Source of the DNA: Massilia agri
Lineage (GTDB): Bacteria > Pseudomonadota > Gammaproteobacteria > Burkholderiales > Burkholderiaceae_D
Direction of reading: 5' to 3'
NCBI RefSeq assembly: GCF_024753255.1
Contig: NZ_JANUHA010000001.1
Location: forward strand, 310,001 to 374,000
Length of the DNA stretch: 64,000 nucleotides
This document shows positions 53,717-63,741 of this stretch, one piece after another. The position numbers and the translations under genes are program-made. Below the pieces are notes generated by a model. The model was not told the origin of the DNA. It worked only from the letters and a program-made list of their open reading frames with translations, and did not search any database. Every line of letters begins with the position of its first letter. Positions within the stretch are counted from its first letter, which is position 1.

Positions 53717-55921
53717 ATGCACCATTCGACCAGCACCGCCTCCGGCGACGACATCCAGCAGCTCGCGCGGGACGCGATGCATTCCGCACAAGGCGACATC
53801 GAGTCCGGCCGCTTCGCACAGGCGGCCGCCCTGTACGAGGGCGTTCTCACGCTCCTGCCCGGCCACGGCGGCGCGCATGCCGGGCTCGCGCTGCTCGCGC
53901 GGCAGGCCGGGCGCCTGCCCGATGCGATCGCGCATTGCGCGCAGGCGCTCCAGGCCGATCCTGCCCGCGAAGACTACTGGATCGCCTATCTGGAAGCCTT
54001 GATGGAGGCGCGCCAGTTCGACACCGCCCGCGAGCTGCTCGCACTGGGCCGGCAGCATGGACTGCAGGGCGCGGCGGTCGACGCGATCGCGCAGCAACTC
54101 ACCGCGCCTGGCGCACCGAGCGAGCAAGAGACCGACGCGGCCACTTCCCTATTCACCACGGGCCACCTGGAGGCGGCCGCGCAGGCGGCGCGCCTGCTGT
54201 GCGAGCGCTTCCCCCGGCACCCCTTCGGCTTCAAGCTGCTCGGCGCCGTGCGCCACCTGCAGGGCGAGCTGCGGGGCGCCATCGAGGCCATGGCCGCGGC
54301 GGCGCTGCTGGGACCCGTGGACACCGAGACTCTCGGCAACCTGGGCCAGCTGCTCAAGCACGCAGGCCGGCTGGAGGAAGCGGAACAGGTCGCACGCCGG
54401 GATCTGTCCTTGCGGCCTGGGAGCGCCGGGGCGCACAACAATCTCGCGGTGGTGCTGGCGGAGGCCGGGCGGCTGGAAGAGGCCCATGCCAGCGCCGCGC
54501 AGGCGGTGGCCTGCGACCCGCAGCACGTCGAGGCCCGCAACAGCCTGGCCGTGGTGCTGGCGCGCCAGGGCCGCGCCCGGGATGCCGTCGCGGCCTACCG
54601 CACCGTGCTGCGGCTCGATCCGGCGCATGCGGATGCGTACAGCAATCTGCTGTTCTGCCTGAGCCAGATGGAAGGCATCGCGCCCGCCGATCTGTTCGAG
54701 GAACATCGCCGCTACGGCGAGGAACTGACGCGACGCCTGGGCCCTCCGCAGCCCTGGCCCAACAGCCGCGACCCGGAGCGTGTGCTACGGGTCGGCTTCG
54801 TCTCGGGCGACCTGCGCCACCATGCCGTGGTCAGCTTCCTCGAGCCGGTGCTCTCACGCCTGGCCGGGCGGCCCGGCCTGCGGCTCCATGCCTACCATAC
54901 CAACGTGCACGAAGATGCGACGAGCGCGCGCCTGCGCGGCTACATGGCAGTCTGGCACAACGTTGCGGCACTGGACGATGCGGCGCTGGAAAACCTGGTG
55001 CGCCGCGAGGGCATCGACATCCTGGTCGACCTGTCCGGCCACACGGCCCACAACCGGATGCGCGTGTTCGCGCGCAAGCCGGCGCCGCTGCAGGCGACCT
55101 GGATCGGCTACCCCTTCAGCACCGGCCTGCCGACCATGGATTACTATTTCACCGACCGCGTGAGCATGCCGCCCGGCGAATACGACCACCTGTTCACGGA
55201 AAAGCTGCTGCACCTGCCGGTGACGGCGCCCTTCCAGCCGGCGGCGGACGCGCCCGACGTCGTGCCGCCGCCGATGGCGACGAACGGCTACCTCACCTTC
55301 GGCAGCTTCAACCGGCTCAGCAAGATCAGCCGCACCGTGATCGCGGTGTGGAGCCGCATCCTGCGCGGCATCCCGGATGCCCGCCTGGTCGTGGCCGGCA
55401 TGCCCGAAGGCGGCGGTCACCAGGAGCTGCTGGGCTGGCTGGCCGAGGAAGGCATCGCCGCCGAACGCGTGCGCTTCTACCCGCGCACCGGCATGCGCGA
55501 CTACCTGGCCCTGCACAACGAGGTCGACGTCAACCTCGACACCTTCCCCTATTCGGGCGGCACCACGACCCTGCACGCGCTGTGGATGGGCGTGCCGACC
55601 CTGACCGTCGAGGGCGACACGCCGGCCGGACGCCAGAGCGCCACCATCCTGCGCCAGAACGGGCTGCCCCAGTACGCCGCCCCGAACCTCGACGAGTTCG
55701 TGGAGCGCGGGCTCAGCTTCCCGGGGAGGCTGGCAGGCCTGACGAATATGCGCGCGAAGATGCGCGCCCACATGGCCAGGCCCACGGAGGATGCCATGCG
55801 GCGCGTCGCCGACGGCGTGGAGCTCGCGCTGCGCGCGATGTGGCGGCGCTGGTGCGCCGGCCTGCCGGCCGACAGCTTCGCAGTAACGCTGCCGCCGACG
55901 CAGCCGGCAGCGCAGGGCTGA
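53717..55921 (+). CDS. TPR protein with O-GlcNAc-transferase-like (GT41/SPINDLY) domain
   Basis: About 734 residues. The N-terminal half (about 20-330) is built of tetratricopeptide repeats (LGQLLKHAGRLEEAEQVAR, NNLAVVLAEAGRLEEAHASA). The C-terminal half is a GT41 catalytic region: RVGFVSGDLRHHAV, LVDLSGHTAHNRM, ATWIGYPFSTGLPTMDYYF, FGSFNRLSKIS and DTFPYSGGTTTLHALWMG. Eukaryotic OGT and bacterial GT41 enzymes glycosylate Ser/Thr of proteins with UDP-sugars. Position next to a chemoreceptor and 8 kb from flagellin hints at a motility target, but this is inference. ATG 53717 is preferred; ATG 53666 is possible; neither has a ribosome site. Confidence 0.88.
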   Translation: MHHSTSTASGDDIQQLARDAMHSAQGDIESGRFAQAAALYEGVLTLLPGHGGAHAGLALLARQAGRLPDAIAHCAQALQADPAREDYWIAYLEALMEARQFDTARELLALGRQHGLQGAAVDAIAQQLTAPGAPSEQETDAATSLFTTGHLEAAAQAARLLCERFPRHPFGFKLLGAVRHLQGELRGAIEAMAAAALLGPVDTETLGNLGQLLKHAGRLEEAEQVARRDLSLRPGSAGAHNNLAVVLAEAGRLEEAHASAAQAVACDPQHVEARNSLAVVLARQGRARDAVAAYRTVLRLDPAHADAYSNLLFCLSQMEGIAPADLFEEHRRYGEELTRRLGPPQPWPNSRDPERVLRVGFVSGDLRHHAVVSFLEPVLSRLAGRPGLRLHAYHTNVHEDATSARLRGYMAVWHNVAALDDAALENLVRREGIDILVDLSGHTAHNRMRVFARKPAPLQATWIGYPFSTGLPTMDYYFTDRVSMPPGEYDHLFTEKLLHLPVTAPFQPAADAPDVVPPPMATNGYLTFGSFNRLSKISRTVIAVWSRILRGIPDARLVVAGMPEGGGHQELLGWLAEEGIAAERVRFYPRTGMRDYLALHNEVDVNLDTFPYSGGTTTLHALWMGVPTLTVEGDTPAGRQSATILRQNGLPQYAAPNLDEFVERGLSFPGRLAGLTNMRAKMRAHMARPTEDAMRRVADGVELALRAMWRRWCAGLPADSFAVTLPPTQPAAQG

Positions 55922-55925
55922 GGCT

Positions 55926-56351
55926 TCAGCCGGCCAGGGCGGCGCGCTGGCGTTCTTCCTGTTCGCGCAGTTCCGGCGTCATTGCCTCGCCAAAATCGTC
56001 CATCTCGAAGATCTGGCGGATCTCGATCTCGGCTTCGCCGCTGAGCATGGGCATCGGGACCCGCTTGACCCAGTCGATCGCCTCCTGCTTCGACTTGACC
56101 TGCCAGATCCAGAAACCGGCCAGCAATTCCTTGGTTTCGGCGAAGGGACCATCCGTCACGCGCACGCCGCCGTCCTTGCTGAAGTGTACCCGCGCACCGC
56201 GCGAGGACGGATGCAGGCCCTCGCCGCCGACCATCACCCCGGCCTGGATGAGTTCATCGTTGAACTTGCCCATGGCCGTGAGCAGTGCCTCGTCGGGCAT
56301 CTCGCCCGCTTCGCTGTGTTTGTCCGCTTTCAGCAAAATCATGAAACGCAT
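55926..56351 (-). CDS. YciI/DGPF-domain protein
   Basis: 141 residues of the YCII-related family with the DGPFAETKE motif and the ferredoxin-like start MRFMILLKADK. Family members have no proven general role; some sit beside ECF sigma factors, which is not the case here. Strong ribosome site GGAGGATGCG before the ATG. It converges on the GT41 gene with a 4-bp gap. Confidence 0.88.
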   Translation of the reverse strand: MRFMILLKADKHSEAGEMPDEALLTAMGKFNDELIQAGVMVGGEGLHPSSRGARVHFSKDGGVRVTDGPFAETKELLAGFWIWQVKSKQEAIDWVKRVPMPMLSGEAEIEIRQIFEMDDFGEAMTPELREQEERQRAALAG

Positions 56352-56457
56352 CGCATCCTCCGTCTGGTTGTTTGAACAATCGGCGTGATTGGCCCGCCTT
56401 TGACAGTACGACGATCCGGATGGCGCGGATTCGACACGGCTTCCGGATTTTTCACCA

Positions 56458-57051
56458 CTATTTTTTCAGCGGCGCCAGCGCGAGGATGGCGTCGAAGGCG
56501 GCGCAGGCGCCCGAGCAGGCGTCCGCGATCGCTTCCGGGGTGTCGACCTGCGTGCGCAAGGCTCCCAGAAAAACGCGCCAGCGCGGCCCCGGCCCGCCCT
56601 CCTCGCCGCGCAGGTAGCGCAGCGGGTGCGGAGAGAAGCGCGCCGCCAGACTTTTATACAGCACGGCGCCGCCCAGTTGCGAGCCTTCGATCACATAGGC
56701 GACGCCCCAGCGCCATGCGGGGCTGGCGTCCGGCGGCCAGGCGGCTCCCGGCCGCATCGGCGGGACCTCCGGCATGCCCGGCTCGGCCAGGTCGGCCTGG
56801 ATCAGCGCCAGGCGCCCCAGGGGCGGCAACGCGGGCTCTACCTGCGGTCCGTCGGCGAAGCCGGCCAGCCAGCTTTCCAGCGGCGCGAGCCAGTCGCGCA
56901 CCATGCGCAGGTGGGCGGCGTAGTCGTCGAGGGAGGGATCGGGTGCGGACAGCGGCAGGCCGCTGTCGAGCCGCTCGTGCCGCGAGGCAGTCGCGGTCCG
57001 CAGCGCGGCCAACACATCGGTGTCGCGCGCGGAGTCGATGGGACGGTTCAT
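56458..57051 (-). CDS. Biliverdin-producing heme oxygenase
   Basis: Opens heme to biliverdin, CO and iron. 197 residues. The proximal His lies in ATASRHERLD (about residue 25); the distal helix is GVAYVIEGSQLGGAVLYKSL. This is the bacterial BphO/HemO-like family. BphO genes usually lie beside a bacteriophytochrome, but none is in this window, so iron release is an equally good role. 46 bp separate it from greB upstream on the same strand. Confidence 0.88.
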   Translation of the reverse strand: MNRPIDSARDTDVLAALRTATASRHERLDSGLPLSAPDPSLDDYAAHLRMVRDWLAPLESWLAGFADGPQVEPALPPLGRLALIQADLAEPGMPEVPPMRPGAAWPPDASPAWRWGVAYVIEGSQLGGAVLYKSLAARFSPHPLRYLRGEEGGPGPRWRVFLGALRTQVDTPEAIADACSGACAAFDAILALAPLKK

Positions 57052-57097
57052 GAGTGCGTGGTAAGCGGCGAATCGCCTATCTTACCAGCCGGCCGCT

Positions 57098-57667
57098 TCA
57101 GTCGGTGACGGGTTCCGGATAGTCGACGGAAAGAATCTCCAGCTCGTCGACGCCGAGCGGCGTCTGCAGCGTGACGACATCGCCTTCGCGCCCCTTGGTC
57201 AGGGCGCGCGCCACCGGCGAGACCCAGCTGATCTTGCCCTTGAGCGGGTCGAGCTCGTCGACGCCGACGATGGTGACGGTGTGCTCCTCGCCCGCCTTGT
57301 TCAGGTAGCTGACGGTGGCGCCGAAGAAGACCTGGTCGTTGCCATAGTGCACACTCGGATCGACCACGAAGGCCGAATCCATGCGCTTGGTGAGGAAGCG
57401 GATGCGGCGGTCGATCTCGCGCAGCCGGCGCTTGCCGTAGATGTAGTCGCCGTTTTCCGAGCGGTCGCCGTTCGAGGCCGCCCAGTGCACGACCTTGACC
57501 ACCTCGGGCCGCTCGACGTCGATCAGCTGCAGCAGCTCGTCCTTGATGGCCTTGTAGCCGGCCGGGGTGATGTAGTTCTTGGCCCCGGCGGGAATGGCCT
57601 GGGCCAGCGCCGACGCGTCCGCGTCGTCGTCATCGTTGTCGCTCTCTTTTACGAATGCCTTGTTCAT
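57098..57667 (-). CDS. greB: Transcription elongation factor GreB
   Basis: Rescues backtracked RNA polymerase by stimulating transcript cleavage. 189 residues with an acidic N-terminal extension (DNDDDDADA) of about 25 residues. The coiled-coil with the DRSENGDYIYGK tip (acidic pair) and the FKBP-like C-terminal domain (WVSPVARALTKGREGDVV) are typical; GreB rather than GreA is indicated by RRLREIDRRIRFLTKRM. It is divergent from the membrane protein gene with 50 bp between. Confidence 0.95.
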   Translation of the reverse strand: MNKAFVKESDNDDDDADASALAQAIPAGAKNYITPAGYKAIKDELLQLIDVERPEVVKVVHWAASNGDRSENGDYIYGKRRLREIDRRIRFLTKRMDSAFVVDPSVHYGNDQVFFGATVSYLNKAGEEHTVTIVGVDELDPLKGKISWVSPVARALTKGREGDVVTLQTPLGVDELEILSVDYPEPVTD

Positions 57668-57717
57668 GGCCTTATTCTAACGGCAACTGGCGCCCTTCCG
57701 CCCATGCTTGCCGTATC

Positions 57718-58335
57718 ATGCGCAGCATGAGACGAGCCCACCAGCGCCCCCGCCTGCTCGCGCCCCTGGTCCACCTGGCGGCGCTGGTCCTGCTCGCCGA
57801 GGCCTGGTTCTGGGAAACCGGCAGCCGGATCGCCGCCGCCATGGCACGCTGGGGTCCGCTACGCTGGCTGGAAAGCCGGATCCGCGTCCTGCCGCCCTGG
57901 GCCGCCCTGTCGGCCTTCGTGCTGCCGGGGCTGCTGCTGTTTCCCGTCAAACTGCTGGCCCTGCTTGCCATCGCCCACGGCCACGCCCTGTCCGGCGTCG
58001 CCGCGTTTGTTGCCGCCAAACTGGGCGGCGCGGTGGTGGTGGCGCGCATCTACGTGCTGACCCTGCCGACCCTGCTCACCCTGGGCTGGTTCGCGCGCTG
58101 CCACGGCGGCTTCCTGGCGCTGCGCGACCGCTGGCTGGGCTTGCTGCGCGCCAGCCGCTTCTGGCGCAGCACCCGCGCCGCGGTCGCCGCGATCCGCCGC
58201 AATGGCCGCCGGCTGCTGCGCCGCGCCGGCCGCCAGCCCAGCCACCTGGCGCGCGTGCTGCGCCGCTTCACCACCCGCTTCCGGGCGCGCCGGCACATGC
58301 GCCGCCAGGAACAGCTTGATTCCGAACGTCCATGA
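57718..58335 (+). CDS. Membrane protein in operon with a two-component system
   Basis: 205 residues, no family recognised. Hydrophobic segments lie at about 15-33 (LLAPLVHLAALVLLAEAWF), 65-85, 90-108 and 110-125. The C-terminal 70 residues are very Arg-rich and probably cytoplasmic (RRNGRRLLRRAGRQ; RRFTTRFRARRHMRRQ). Starts at ATG 57718 or 57727. Its stop overlaps the histidine kinase start (ATGA), so it may be a partner of the kinase. Confidence 0.72.
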   Translation: MRSMRRAHQRPRLLAPLVHLAALVLLAEAWFWETGSRIAAAMARWGPLRWLESRIRVLPPWAALSAFVLPGLLLFPVKLLALLAIAHGHALSGVAAFVAAKLGGAVVVARIYVLTLPTLLTLGWFARCHGGFLALRDRWLGLLRASRFWRSTRAAVAAIRRNGRRLLRRAGRQPSHLARVLRRFTTRFRARRHMRRQEQLDSERP

Positions 58336-59783
58336 GTCCTTCCCCCACCCTGGCCGCCGAAATGCAGGGCGCCGCCTCCGAAATCTACCTGCTGGATGCC
58401 GCGACCCTGGCCGTGGTCGACGCCAACCAGGCGGCGCGCCTGAACCTGCAGATGGATGCGTCCGCGCTCCAGGCGCGCGATTTCTACGCCATCGCACCAG
58501 GGATCAAGCGCGCCGAACTGGCGCAGCTCCTGGGAAGCCTGGGCGAGGAAATCGGCGCCCAGGTGGGTATCCGCGCCCAGCTGCAGCGCCTGGACGGCAG
58601 CCGCTATCCGGTCAAGCTGACCTTCCTGCGCATCGTGCGCGACGGTCATGCCCTGCTGCTGGCGATCGCCGACGACCTCACCCTGCAGGACGCCGCCGCC
58701 CTGGCGCTGGTCCAGTCGCAGGCGCGCTTCGACGCGGTGGTCCGCAACACACCGGGCCTGGTCTACCAGTTCCTGCTCTATCCGGACGGGCGCATGGCCT
58801 TCCCCTGGCTGAGCGATGGCTGCTCGGCCCTGCTCGGCCTGTCGAGCCTGGAACTGCAGCACGATGCCACCCTGTTCGAGGGCCTGATCCTGCCCGAGGA
58901 CCGCAAGGGCTACCTGGACTGCATGCGCGCCTCGCGCGACAACCTCTCCAGCTGGAACTGGGAAGGCCGGATCTGGATCGACGCCTGGAAGGACGTCAAG
59001 TGGATCAACCTGCGCGCCACGCCCCACCTGCTCGAAGACGGCGCGGTGCAATGGGATGGCATCATGAGCAATATCACGGCCAGCAAGCTGGAGCAGCAGG
59101 AGGTCGTCCGTTCGCGCGCCCGCCTGGCCGAGCTCACCGAGCACATCGAGCAGGTCAAGGAACAGGAGCGCACCCGTATCGCGCGCGAGATCCACGACGA
59201 CCTGGGCGGCAACCTCACCGCCATCAAGATGGCATTGTCCATGCTGGCGGCGCGGTTGCCGGACGACCAGCCCCAGCTGCTGGAAAAGGCGAACTACCTC
59301 GACGACCTGGTCGACCGCACCATCGAGGCGGTGCACCGCATCTCGCTCGACCTGCGCCCCACCATGCTCGATCTCGGCATCGTCGCGGCGCTGGAATGGC
59401 AGGCGCGCGAGTTCGAGAAGCAGATGGGGATCGCCTGCGTGTTCCGCGGCCCGAATGAAGACGTCAACCTGGACGACGACCACACGGCGGCGCTGTTCCG
59501 CATCTTCCAGGAAGCACTCACCAATATCGCCAAGCATGCCGGCGCCACCCGGGTGACGGTGAGCCTGCGGCGCCAGCGCGCCCACCTGACACTCAGCATT
59601 TGCGACAATGGCCGCGGCATCCAGGCGGCCGACCGCCTCAAGCCCCACTCCTTCGGCCTGCGTGGCATGAGCGAGCGCGCCAAGGCCCTGGGCGGCACGC
59701 TGGCCTTGTCGCAATCGCCTGGAGGTGGCACGATGGTGACTATCAAGATCAGGCTGGCCAGCGCCATTGCAAAAGAAGAATGA
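58332..59783 (+). CDS. PAS sensor histidine kinase (NarL-type partner)
   Basis: 483 residues, soluble. Two PAS-like domains (about 15-125 and 130-255), then a HisKA_3 dimerisation domain with phospho-acceptor His in RIAREIHDDLGGNLTAIKM, and an HATPase domain with N box (EALTNIAKHAG), G box (CDNGRGI) and SFGLRGMSERAKALGG. No membrane segment, so it senses a cytosolic signal or works with the membrane protein encoded just upstream. Overlaps that gene and the response regulator gene by four bases each. Confidence 0.93.
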   Translation: MSPSPTLAAEMQGAASEIYLLDAATLAVVDANQAARLNLQMDASALQARDFYAIAPGIKRAELAQLLGSLGEEIGAQVGIRAQLQRLDGSRYPVKLTFLRIVRDGHALLLAIADDLTLQDAAALALVQSQARFDAVVRNTPGLVYQFLLYPDGRMAFPWLSDGCSALLGLSSLELQHDATLFEGLILPEDRKGYLDCMRASRDNLSSWNWEGRIWIDAWKDVKWINLRATPHLLEDGAVQWDGIMSNITASKLEQQEVVRSRARLAELTEHIEQVKEQERTRIAREIHDDLGGNLTAIKMALSMLAARLPDDQPQLLEKANYLDDLVDRTIEAVHRISLDLRPTMLDLGIVAALEWQAREFEKQMGIACVFRGPNEDVNLDDDHTAALFRIFQEALTNIAKHAGATRVTVSLRRQRAHLTLSICDNGRGIQAADRLKPHSFGLRGMSERAKALGGTLALSQSPGGGTMVTIKIRLASAIAKEE

Positions 59784-60433
59784 GTGACAAAGCAACAGCA
59801 ACTATCCGCGTGTTCATCGCCGACGACCATGCCATCGTCCGCGAAGGCCTGAAGCAGATCCTGGCCGAGCAGCGCGACATCATCGTGGCCGGCGAAGCCG
59901 AGACCGGGCTGGACGCCGTCAAGCTGGTCGGCAAGGCCAGGCCGCACGTGATGCTGCTCGACATCTCCCTGCCCGACCGCAACGGCATCGAGGTGCTCAA
60001 GCAGGTACGCAAGGACAAGCCGGAACTGGCCGTGCTGATGCTGTCCATGCACCGCGAAGACCAGTACGCGATCCGCTCGCTGAAAGCGGGCGCGGCCGGC
60101 TACATGACCAAGCAGAGCGCGCCGAAGGAACTGGTCACGGCGATCCGCCAGGTGGCGGCGGGCCAGAAATACGTCAGCGCCGCCCTGGCCCAGACCCTGG
60201 CCGCCCAGATCGGGGAGGACCACGAGGCGCCGCTGCACGAAACCCTCTCGGACCGCGAGTACCAGACCTTGACCATGATCGCCTCCGGCATGTCGGTCAG
60301 CGACATCGCGCGCGAGCTGTCGCTGTCGGTCAAGACGGTGAGCGAGTACCGGGCGCGGCTGCTGGTGAAAATGAAGCTGAAGAACAGCGCGGAACTGACG
60401 CATTACGCCATTCGCAACCAGTTGGTCGGCTGA
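59780..60433 (+). CDS. Response regulator, NarL/FixJ family
   Basis: 217 residues. Receiver domain (about 9-125) with ADDHAIVREGL, phospho-acceptor Asp in VMLLDISLPDRNG, and Lys in YMTKQSAP. LuxR-type helix-turn-helix (about 150-210) with LSDREYQTLTMIASG and LSVKTVSEYRARLLVKM. The ATG overlaps the kinase stop (ATGA); they form a cognate pair. Target genes are unknown; the downstream diguanylate cyclase is one candidate. Confidence 0.94.
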   Translation: MSDKATATIRVFIADDHAIVREGLKQILAEQRDIIVAGEAETGLDAVKLVGKARPHVMLLDISLPDRNGIEVLKQVRKDKPELAVLMLSMHREDQYAIRSLKAGAAGYMTKQSAPKELVTAIRQVAAGQKYVSAALAQTLAAQIGEDHEAPLHETLSDREYQTLTMIASGMSVSDIARELSLSVKTVSEYRARLLVKMKLKNSAELTHYAIRNQLVG

Positions 60434-60510
60434 AAAAGCACGTTTCCACCACGGATGGTGTGTTGTAAAGCGGGATAAGGGGATTTTGTTACCGTTTTTT
60501 AATTGATGGT

Positions 60511-60526
60511 TGGCAAGAAAGCTGCT
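60511..60526 (+). promoter_or_regulatory. Candidate sigma54 promoter of a diguanylate cyclase gene
   Basis: TGGCAAG-AAAG-CTGCT fits the -24/-12 consensus (TGGCACG-N4-TTGCW) with the GG and GC at the required spacing. It lies 39 bp before the ATG at 60565. No bound activator site was identified. Confidence 0.5.
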
Positions 60527-60564
60527 TATCATGTCGACAGCCCGCCATTCGCGTCATTACAGTC

Positions 60565-62139
<1,575 letters not shown>

Positions 62140-62193
62140 TGCCGGACGGGGGGAAGGTAGACTGGCCGCATTCTCCTCTTCCTCGCCCGCACC

Positions 62194-63420
62194 ATGGCCA
62201 TCCTGCATCCGACCCGCACCTATCCCGCCCTGCTGCCGCGCTACGTCAGCCGTTTCCGCTGCAGCGGTTCGGCCTGCCCGGATACCTGCTGCACCGGCTG
62301 GTCGGTTACCCTCGACAAGAAAACCTTCACCGCCTATCGCCAGAGCCGGCACCCGGAGCTGAAGGACATCTTCGACACCAGCCTGCGCCGCCAGCGCAGC
62401 CAGGGCAGCGACCTGAACTACGGCCGCATCGAGATGACCGCCGGCGACATCGCCTGCCCCCTGATGCAGGGCGGCCTGTGCGGCGTGCAGAAGCACATGG
62501 ATGAGAGCCACCTGTCGAACACCTGCTTTACCTATCCCCGCATCGCCACCAGCCTCGGCGGCCAGGTCCAGCAGGCCCTGCAGCTGTCCTGCCCCGAAGC
62601 GGCGCGCCAGGCCCTGCTGGCGCCCGACGCCTTCGACTTCATCGAGGACAGGATCACCGTCCGCAGCGGCGAACTCGGCAGTGTGCAGGCCTCGGGACAG
62701 GCAGGCAGCGAACTGCTGCGCGACGTGCGCATCTTCTGCCTGCAGCTGATGCGCGCCGAGGGAATCGAACTGTGGCAACGCCTGGCCATGCTGGGAGTCT
62801 TCTGTGAACAATTGAGCAAGACCGGCCCAGCCGGTATCGCGCCGCTGATGGATGAATTCGCGCGCCTGGTCGAAAGCGGGGCCATGCTGGACGCCCTGGG
62901 CCAGCTGCAGCCGAACCATGCGGCCCAGGCCATCGTCTTCGCCACGCTATGGAGCGAAAAGGAGGCGCCCGGCCGCACCGCGCGCCAGCGCGCCGTGATC
63001 GACGCGGTGGCAGGCAACCTCGGCGCCGACCCGGAGACCGGGGTCACGGCGATCGACGACCTGGTCGCCGCCTACACGCGCGGCGTGCAGCGCCTGCCGC
63101 AGGCCCTGGCGGCGGCGCCCCACCTGCTGGAACACTACCTCCTGAACGAGATGTTCCTGCACGTCTTCCCCTTCGACGCCCGCGACGCCTACGAGAGCTA
63201 CCTGCAGCTGGTGTCGCGCTATGGCCTGCTGCGCCTGATGCTGGCGGCCCGTTGCGTCCCTGAGGGTCCCCTGCCCGATCCCGACACGCTGGTCGAGACC
63301 GTGCAGGTCTTCTGCCGGCGCTTCCGCCACGACCCGAAGTTCGCCCGGCGCGCCAGCGAGGCCTTGCGCAGCGAGGGCTGGGACAGCCTGGACAAGCTCT
63401 ACGGCTTCCTGCGCCATTGA
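62194..63420 (+). CDS. fliB: FliB-family flagellin lysine N-methylase
   Basis: 408 residues. The N-terminal Cys-rich cluster FRCSGSACPDTCCTGWSV, then CPLMQGGLCGVQ and LSNTCFTYPR, matches FliB-type proteins, which methylate Lys residues on flagellin in Salmonella. The Cys arrangement resembles a metal or Fe-S site. The C-terminal half is helical. It lies directly upstream of flagellin in the same direction, as expected for its substrate, and is closed by its own terminator. It begins 54 bp after the diguanylate cyclase. Confidence 0.88.
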   Translation: MAILHPTRTYPALLPRYVSRFRCSGSACPDTCCTGWSVTLDKKTFTAYRQSRHPELKDIFDTSLRRQRSQGSDLNYGRIEMTAGDIACPLMQGGLCGVQKHMDESHLSNTCFTYPRIATSLGGQVQQALQLSCPEAARQALLAPDAFDFIEDRITVRSGELGSVQASGQAGSELLRDVRIFCLQLMRAEGIELWQRLAMLGVFCEQLSKTGPAGIAPLMDEFARLVESGAMLDALGQLQPNHAAQAIVFATLWSEKEAPGRTARQRAVIDAVAGNLGADPETGVTAIDDLVAAYTRGVQRLPQALAAAPHLLEHYLLNEMFLHVFPFDARDAYESYLQLVSRYGLLRLMLAARCVPEGPLPDPDTLVETVQVFCRRFRHDPKFARRASEALRSEGWDSLDKLYGFLRH

Positions 63421-63444
63421 TTTTCCTTGGCAGGATGGCATCGA

Positions 63445-63469
63445 AACGCGGCTCCGGCCGCGTTTTTTT
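63445..63469 (+). terminator. Intrinsic terminator after fliB
   Basis: AACGCGGC-TCCG-GCCGCGTT followed by more T, 24 bases after the fliB stop. It separates fliB from the flagellin transcript. Confidence 0.85.
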
Positions 63470-63527
63470 ATGCCCGCGCCACTCGCTTGAGGCCTTTTCC
63501 GAAGAAAAAATAAATTTTTTTTGGCCC

Positions 63528-63554
63528 TAAAGTTCCCCCAAACCCCGTCGTCTA
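63528..63554 (+). promoter_or_regulatory. Weaker second sigma28-like promoter
   Basis: TAAAGTTC, 11 bases, then GTCGTCTA. The -35 half is very close to the consensus TAAAGTTT; the -10 half matches only four of eight positions of GCCGATAA. Confidence 0.35.
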
Positions 63555-63613
63555 GACGCGCCGCGTCGGCAAACTTGAGCAAAACTTTCGCGATTTATTT
63601 TCGTTGCCCACCA

Positions 63614-63640
63614 TAAAGCTTTTACGGGGCACTCCGTTAC
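63614..63640 (+). promoter_or_regulatory. Sigma28 (FliA) promoter of flagellin
   Basis: TAAAGCTT, 11 bases, then TCCGTTAC, against the consensus TAAAGTTT-N11-GCCGATAA. It lies about 100 bp before the flagellin start. Flagellin genes are the classic targets of FliA. Confidence 0.65.
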
Positions 63641-63741
63641 CAGCATCAACAGCGGTGTGATCGTCACGGAACAGCGTGGCGCACCAAAGTGAACAGGGTA
63701 CAGTCGCCCGCCCCATAAAGTAGTAAGTCTGGAGAATTACC

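Larger units (their letters stand above)
63470..63741 (+). other. Flagellin upstream region
   Basis: AT-rich stretch (63509-63523 is almost only A and T) then two sigma28-like promoters and a leader of about 95 bases before the flagellin ATG. Apart from these I see no other element; the leader may carry control sites. Confidence 0.5.
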
